Positions 36,113 through 36,436 of a stretch of 36,436 nt of DNA are shown here, one piece after another (position 1 is the first letter of the stretch; each line of letters starts with the position of its first letter). The translations under genes were made by a program, and so were the position numbers. The notes beneath the pieces are model-generated. The model was not told the DNA's origin and ran no database searches. It worked only from the letters and a program-made list of their open reading frames with translations. The DNA comes from Pseudomonadota bacterium (GTDB taxonomy: Bacteria; Pseudomonadota; Alphaproteobacteria; Rhizobiales; Pleomorphomonadaceae), in NCBI GenBank assembly GCA_018262575.1, contig JAGSYU010000075.1, positions 1-36,436 of the forward strand. The letters are read 5' to 3'.

Positions 36113-36436
36113 ATGTTCGCTATCCAGAAAGTCGAGATCGACTGGGCCGGCCAGAAGCTGACCCTCGAGACGGGCCGTGTCGCCCGCCAGGCCGATGGCG
36201 CGGTTCTCGCGACGCTCGGTGAAACATCGGTCCTCGCCACCGTCGTCTCCGCCAAGCAGCCGAAGCCCGGCCAGGACTTCTTCCCGCTGACTGTCAACTA
36301 CGAGGAAAAGGCCTTTGCGGCCGGCAAGATCCCCGGTGGCTATTTCAAGCGCGAAGGCCGTCCGGCCGAGCACGAAGTGCTCACCTCGCGCCTGATCGAC
36401 CGCCCGATCCGCCCGCTGTTCCCCGATGGCTACAAG
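36113..36436 (+). CDS. pnp: Polynucleotide phosphorylase (PNPase), N-terminal fragment
   Basis: The first 108 codons of the 3'-5' phosphorolytic exoribonuclease are visible; the gene runs past the right edge. The first RNase PH domain starts with [20 protein letters not shown] and [20 protein letters not shown]. It continues with [20 protein letters not shown] and [16 protein letters not shown], which are characteristic of PNPase. ATG 36113 has only a weak Shine-Dalgarno sequence (CGGAAC). It follows rpsO as in most bacteria, with a structured leader that may control its expression. Confidence 0.97.
   Translation, partial: MFAIQKVEIDWAGQKLTLETGRVARQADGAVLATLGETSVLATVVSAKQPKPGQDFFPLTVNYEEKAFAAGKIPGGYFKREGRPAEHEVLTSRLIDRPIRPLFPDGYK

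Overview
The window is a high-GC chromosomal segment from an alphaproteobacterium, most likely of the order Hyphomicrobiales (Rhizobiales). The main support is gene order. The series tsaB-rimI-fur/mur-plsC, then miaB-phoH-ybeY-corC-lnt-XRE regulator-metK-trmB-rimP-nusA-ylxR-infB-rbfA-truB-rpsO-pnp follows the order I know from rhizobial genomes. The protein sequences agree: a Fur/Mur protein without the CxxC zinc motif, an hrcA-grpE pair, and a mesaconyl-CoA hydratase of the ethylmalonyl-CoA pathway type. No CRISPR array, tRNA, rRNA, transposase or prophage gene was seen.

Layout. 1-2374: the lepA 3' end, then the heat-shock pair hrcA-grpE on the minus strand. 2519-4975: tsaB-rimI-fur/mur-plsC, tightly packed. 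5010-12423: genes sitting inside the usual plsC-miaB junction, namely mesaconyl-CoA hydratase (-), polA (+), cobO-cobQ (+) and cobD (-). 12424-16121: an AT-rich upstream region, then a decayed chemotaxis operon (STAS, cheY, cheW, a receptor fragment, a cheR fragment, cheD, cheB). 16130-16663: a gamma-type carbonic anhydrase-like gene (-). 16920-25595: miaB (disrupted)-phoH-ybeY-corC-lnt-XRE-metK-trmB, for tRNA/rRNA maturation, lipoprotein acylation and SAM synthesis. 25896-36436: the nusA-infB superoperon rimP-nusA-ylxR-infB-(membrane protein)-rbfA-(truncated GST, DMT transporter)-truB-rpsO-pnp, running off the right edge.

How the genes work together. Most of the window is information processing: translation (lepA, infB, rbfA, rpsO), tRNA modification (tsaB, miaB, trmB, truB), ribosome and RNA turnover (ybeY, phoH, pnp, rimP), transcription (nusA) and replication/repair (polA). 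Around it lie envelope genes (plsC, lnt, corC), cobalamin synthesis (cobO, cobQ, cobD) and C2 assimilation. Ethylmalonyl-CoA-type pathways use adenosylcobalamin-dependent mutases, so the hydratase and the cob genes may be linked metabolically.

The most striking feature is the number of lesions. The STAS gene has a frameshift in a C-run. cheY is cut off and joined to an unrelated tail. cheA is missing. A receptor N-terminus is joined to a cheR C-terminus. miaB has lost about 55 bp out of frame. A glutathione S-transferase gene has lost the coding sequence just before its last residues. cheW, cheD and cheB remain open, but CheB has Arg where receiver domains normally have Lys. Other points of interest are a palindrome-containing insert translated in frame inside polA, and structured leaders or palindromes before metK, rimP-nusA, rbfA, rpsO and pnp.
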